A DNA stretch of 64,000 nt from CAZOOA01 sp964581355 (lineage in GTDB: Bacteria > Bacillota > Dethiobacteria > DTU022 > UBA8154). Below the pieces are notes generated by a model. It saw only the letters and a list, made by a program, of their open reading frames with translations. It did not search any database and was not told the origin of the DNA. The stretch spans positions 1 through 64,000 of the forward strand of contig CAZOOA010000005.1 in the NCBI GenBank assembly GCA_964581355.1, given 5' to 3'. Position 1 is the first letter of the stretch. Each line of letters begins with the position of its first letter. A program made the translations under genes and the position numbers. Shown piece after piece: positions 63,022 to 64,000 of this stretch.

Positions 63022-63030
63022 TGCTATAAT
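63022..63030 (+). promoter_or_regulatory. Extended -10 promoter candidate for dxr
   Basis: TGCTATAAT (63022-63030) is a perfect extended -10 box about 28 nt before the dxr start. No good -35 hexamer is seen at 16-18 nt. Confidence 0.5.
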
Positions 63031-63058
63031 TAATGTTAAGAAGGTAAAGGAGAACGGT

Positions 63059-64000
63059 ATGGTTCGAAAGATTACAATCCTGGGGTCGACCGGATCAATA
63101 GGGAAGCAAGCCCTTCAGGTTATAGACCAGTTTCCAGGTCGGTTTAAGATTGTTGCTCTGTCAGCAAAAGAAAATATTGCAGAGCTGGAAGAACAGGCCA
63201 GGAAGTATCACCCTGAGGCAGTGGCCCTGGAAAACAAAGAAAAGGCAGAAGAGTTATCCCGGCAACTTCGGGGCACAGGCATCCAGGTTTTAAGCGAAGC
63301 AGCTGGAATTGAACGGCTGGCTTCCTGGCCCGGTTCCGACTTGGTCCTTGTTGCCTTAGTGGGCTTTAGCGGACTGCTGCCCACATTGGCTGCCATTGAG
63401 AGTGGAAAAAACATAGCCCTGGCCAATAAAGAAGCACTGGTTGTAGGCGGTGAACTGGTCCTATCGGCAGCTGCTAACAAGAATTGCTCAATTATACCTG
63501 TAGATAGTGAACACTCTGCTGTGTTTCAGTGTCTTCATGCCGGGGCAAAGCAGGAAGTAAAACGTATTGTTCTTACAGCTTCAGGCGGACCTTTTAGAGG
63601 GTGGACCAGGGATGAGATGTCTGGAGTCACTCCTGAGCAGGCCTTAAAACATCCAAGCTGGGATATGGGTGCGAAAATAACCGTTGATTCGGCAACTTTA
63701 ATGAATAAAGGATTTGAAGTCATTGAGGCCCACTGGTTGTTTGGGTTGAGCTATGATTCAATTGGTGTTGTTGTCCACCCGGAAAGCATTGTCCACTCCA
63801 TGGTGGAATATATTGATGGTTCAGTTATGGCCCAGATGGGTTTGCCCAGCATGATGCACCCCATCCAGTACGCATTTAGTTTTCCCCATCGTTGGGAGAG
63901 TACATACCAGCCTCTAGACCTGGCCGGGATTCAATCATTAAACTTTTCCAACCCGGATACGGATGTCTTCCCTTGCCTGAAGCTGGCATATGATGCAGGG
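63059..64000 (+). CDS. dxr: 1-deoxy-D-xylulose 5-phosphate reductoisomerase (partial, cut by window end)
   Basis: Dxr catalyses the first committed step of the non-mevalonate isoprenoid pathway. The 314 codons present show the NADPH motif ITILGSTGSIGKQAL, NIALANKEALVVGGELV, the metal-binding PVDSEHSAVFQ and KITVDSATLMNKGFEVIEAH. The ATG has an AAAGGAGA site. Typical enzymes have about 385 residues, so roughly 70 C-terminal residues lie beyond position 64000. It supplies precursors for uppS in the same block. Confidence 0.97.
   Translation, partial: MVRKITILGSTGSIGKQALQVIDQFPGRFKIVALSAKENIAELEEQARKYHPEAVALENKEKAEELSRQLRGTGIQVLSEAAGIERLASWPGSDLVLVALVGFSGLLPTLAAIESGKNIALANKEALVVGGELVLSAAANKNCSIIPVDSEHSAVFQCLHAGAKQEVKRIVLTASGGPFRGWTRDEMSGVTPEQALKHPSWDMGAKITVDSATLMNKGFEVIEAHWLFGLSYDSIGVVVHPESIVHSMVEYIDGSVMAQMGLPSMMHPIQYAFSFPHRWESTYQPLDLAGIQSLNFSNPDTDVFPCLKLAYDAG

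Noticed and set aside
1..64000. CRISPR arrays, rRNA and tRNA genes, complete insertion sequences, prophage genes
   Set aside because: No regularly spaced repeats, no tRNA TpsiC-type signatures in a cloverleaf context, no rRNA segments and no transposase or phage genes were recognised.

Overview
The window looks like a chromosome segment of an anaerobic, Gram-positive-type member of the Bacillota (Clostridia in the broad sense). The reasons are two blocks of housekeeping genes in the order typical of Firmicutes, strong Shine-Dalgarno sites with many TTG and GTG starts, CodY, HslVU, a Firmicutes-type RNase HII and a KamA radical-SAM aminomutase. I cannot name the genus from the sequence alone.

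Layout. (1) 1-6.8 kb: minus-strand TRAP transporter dctPQM and an acyl-CoA ligase, then a DMT permease and a membrane-anchored NusG-II protein on the plus strand. (2) 7.0-25.2 kb: a long plus-strand block from a near-consensus promoter: yceD-rpmF-plsX-fabH-fabD-fabG-acpP-fabF-rnc-smc-ftsY-ffh-rpsP-khpA-rimM-trmD-rplS-lepB-rbgA-rnhB-yraN. It covers fatty-acid and phospholipid synthesis, RNA processing, chromosome condensation, SRP targeting, ribosome assembly and tRNA modification. comM follows at 26.1 kb. (3) 27.7-49.3 kb: an accessory and metabolic block between comM and dprA. It holds a structured repeat resembling HEARO/omega RNA, a soluble chemoreceptor, a thioesterase, an ACT/DUF711 pair, a UvrD-type helicase, a SLOG protein, an MBL hydrolase, a two-subunit CoA-transferase, an ADP-ribosylglycohydrolase, citramalate synthase, a MetE-like protein, three tandem M42 peptidases, a pantothenate operon (DUF2520-panB-panC-panD) and kamA. 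(4) 49.4-64 kb: a second conserved block, dprA-topA-trmFO-xerC-hslV-hslU-codY, then rpsB-tsf-pyrH-frr-(PASTA-like)-uppS-cdsA-dxr, with dxr cut by the window end.

Points most worth a second look. The CoA-transferase A subunit is interrupted by one in-frame TGA at codon 103, followed at a fitting distance by a hairpin of bacterial SECIS type; it is either an undescribed selenoprotein or a nonsense-disrupted gene. A GC-rich, highly folded element with terminal inverted repeats lies after comM, and a shorter relative lies after the NusG-II gene; both resemble HEARO/omega RNA without an IscB/IsrB gene. The pantothenate operon has a leader of about 195 nt with its own promoter, a terminator directly before the first gene and a possible antiterminator arm. 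Smaller points are a Lys-to-Glu change at the catalytic position of the acyl-CoA ligase, a probable ATT start for trmFO, a hairpin between Shine-Dalgarno and start codon of ffh, and an inverted repeat over the rpsB -35 box.

All coordinates and motifs were read by eye from the sequence. Family assignments rest on recognised motifs and gene order; no database search was run.
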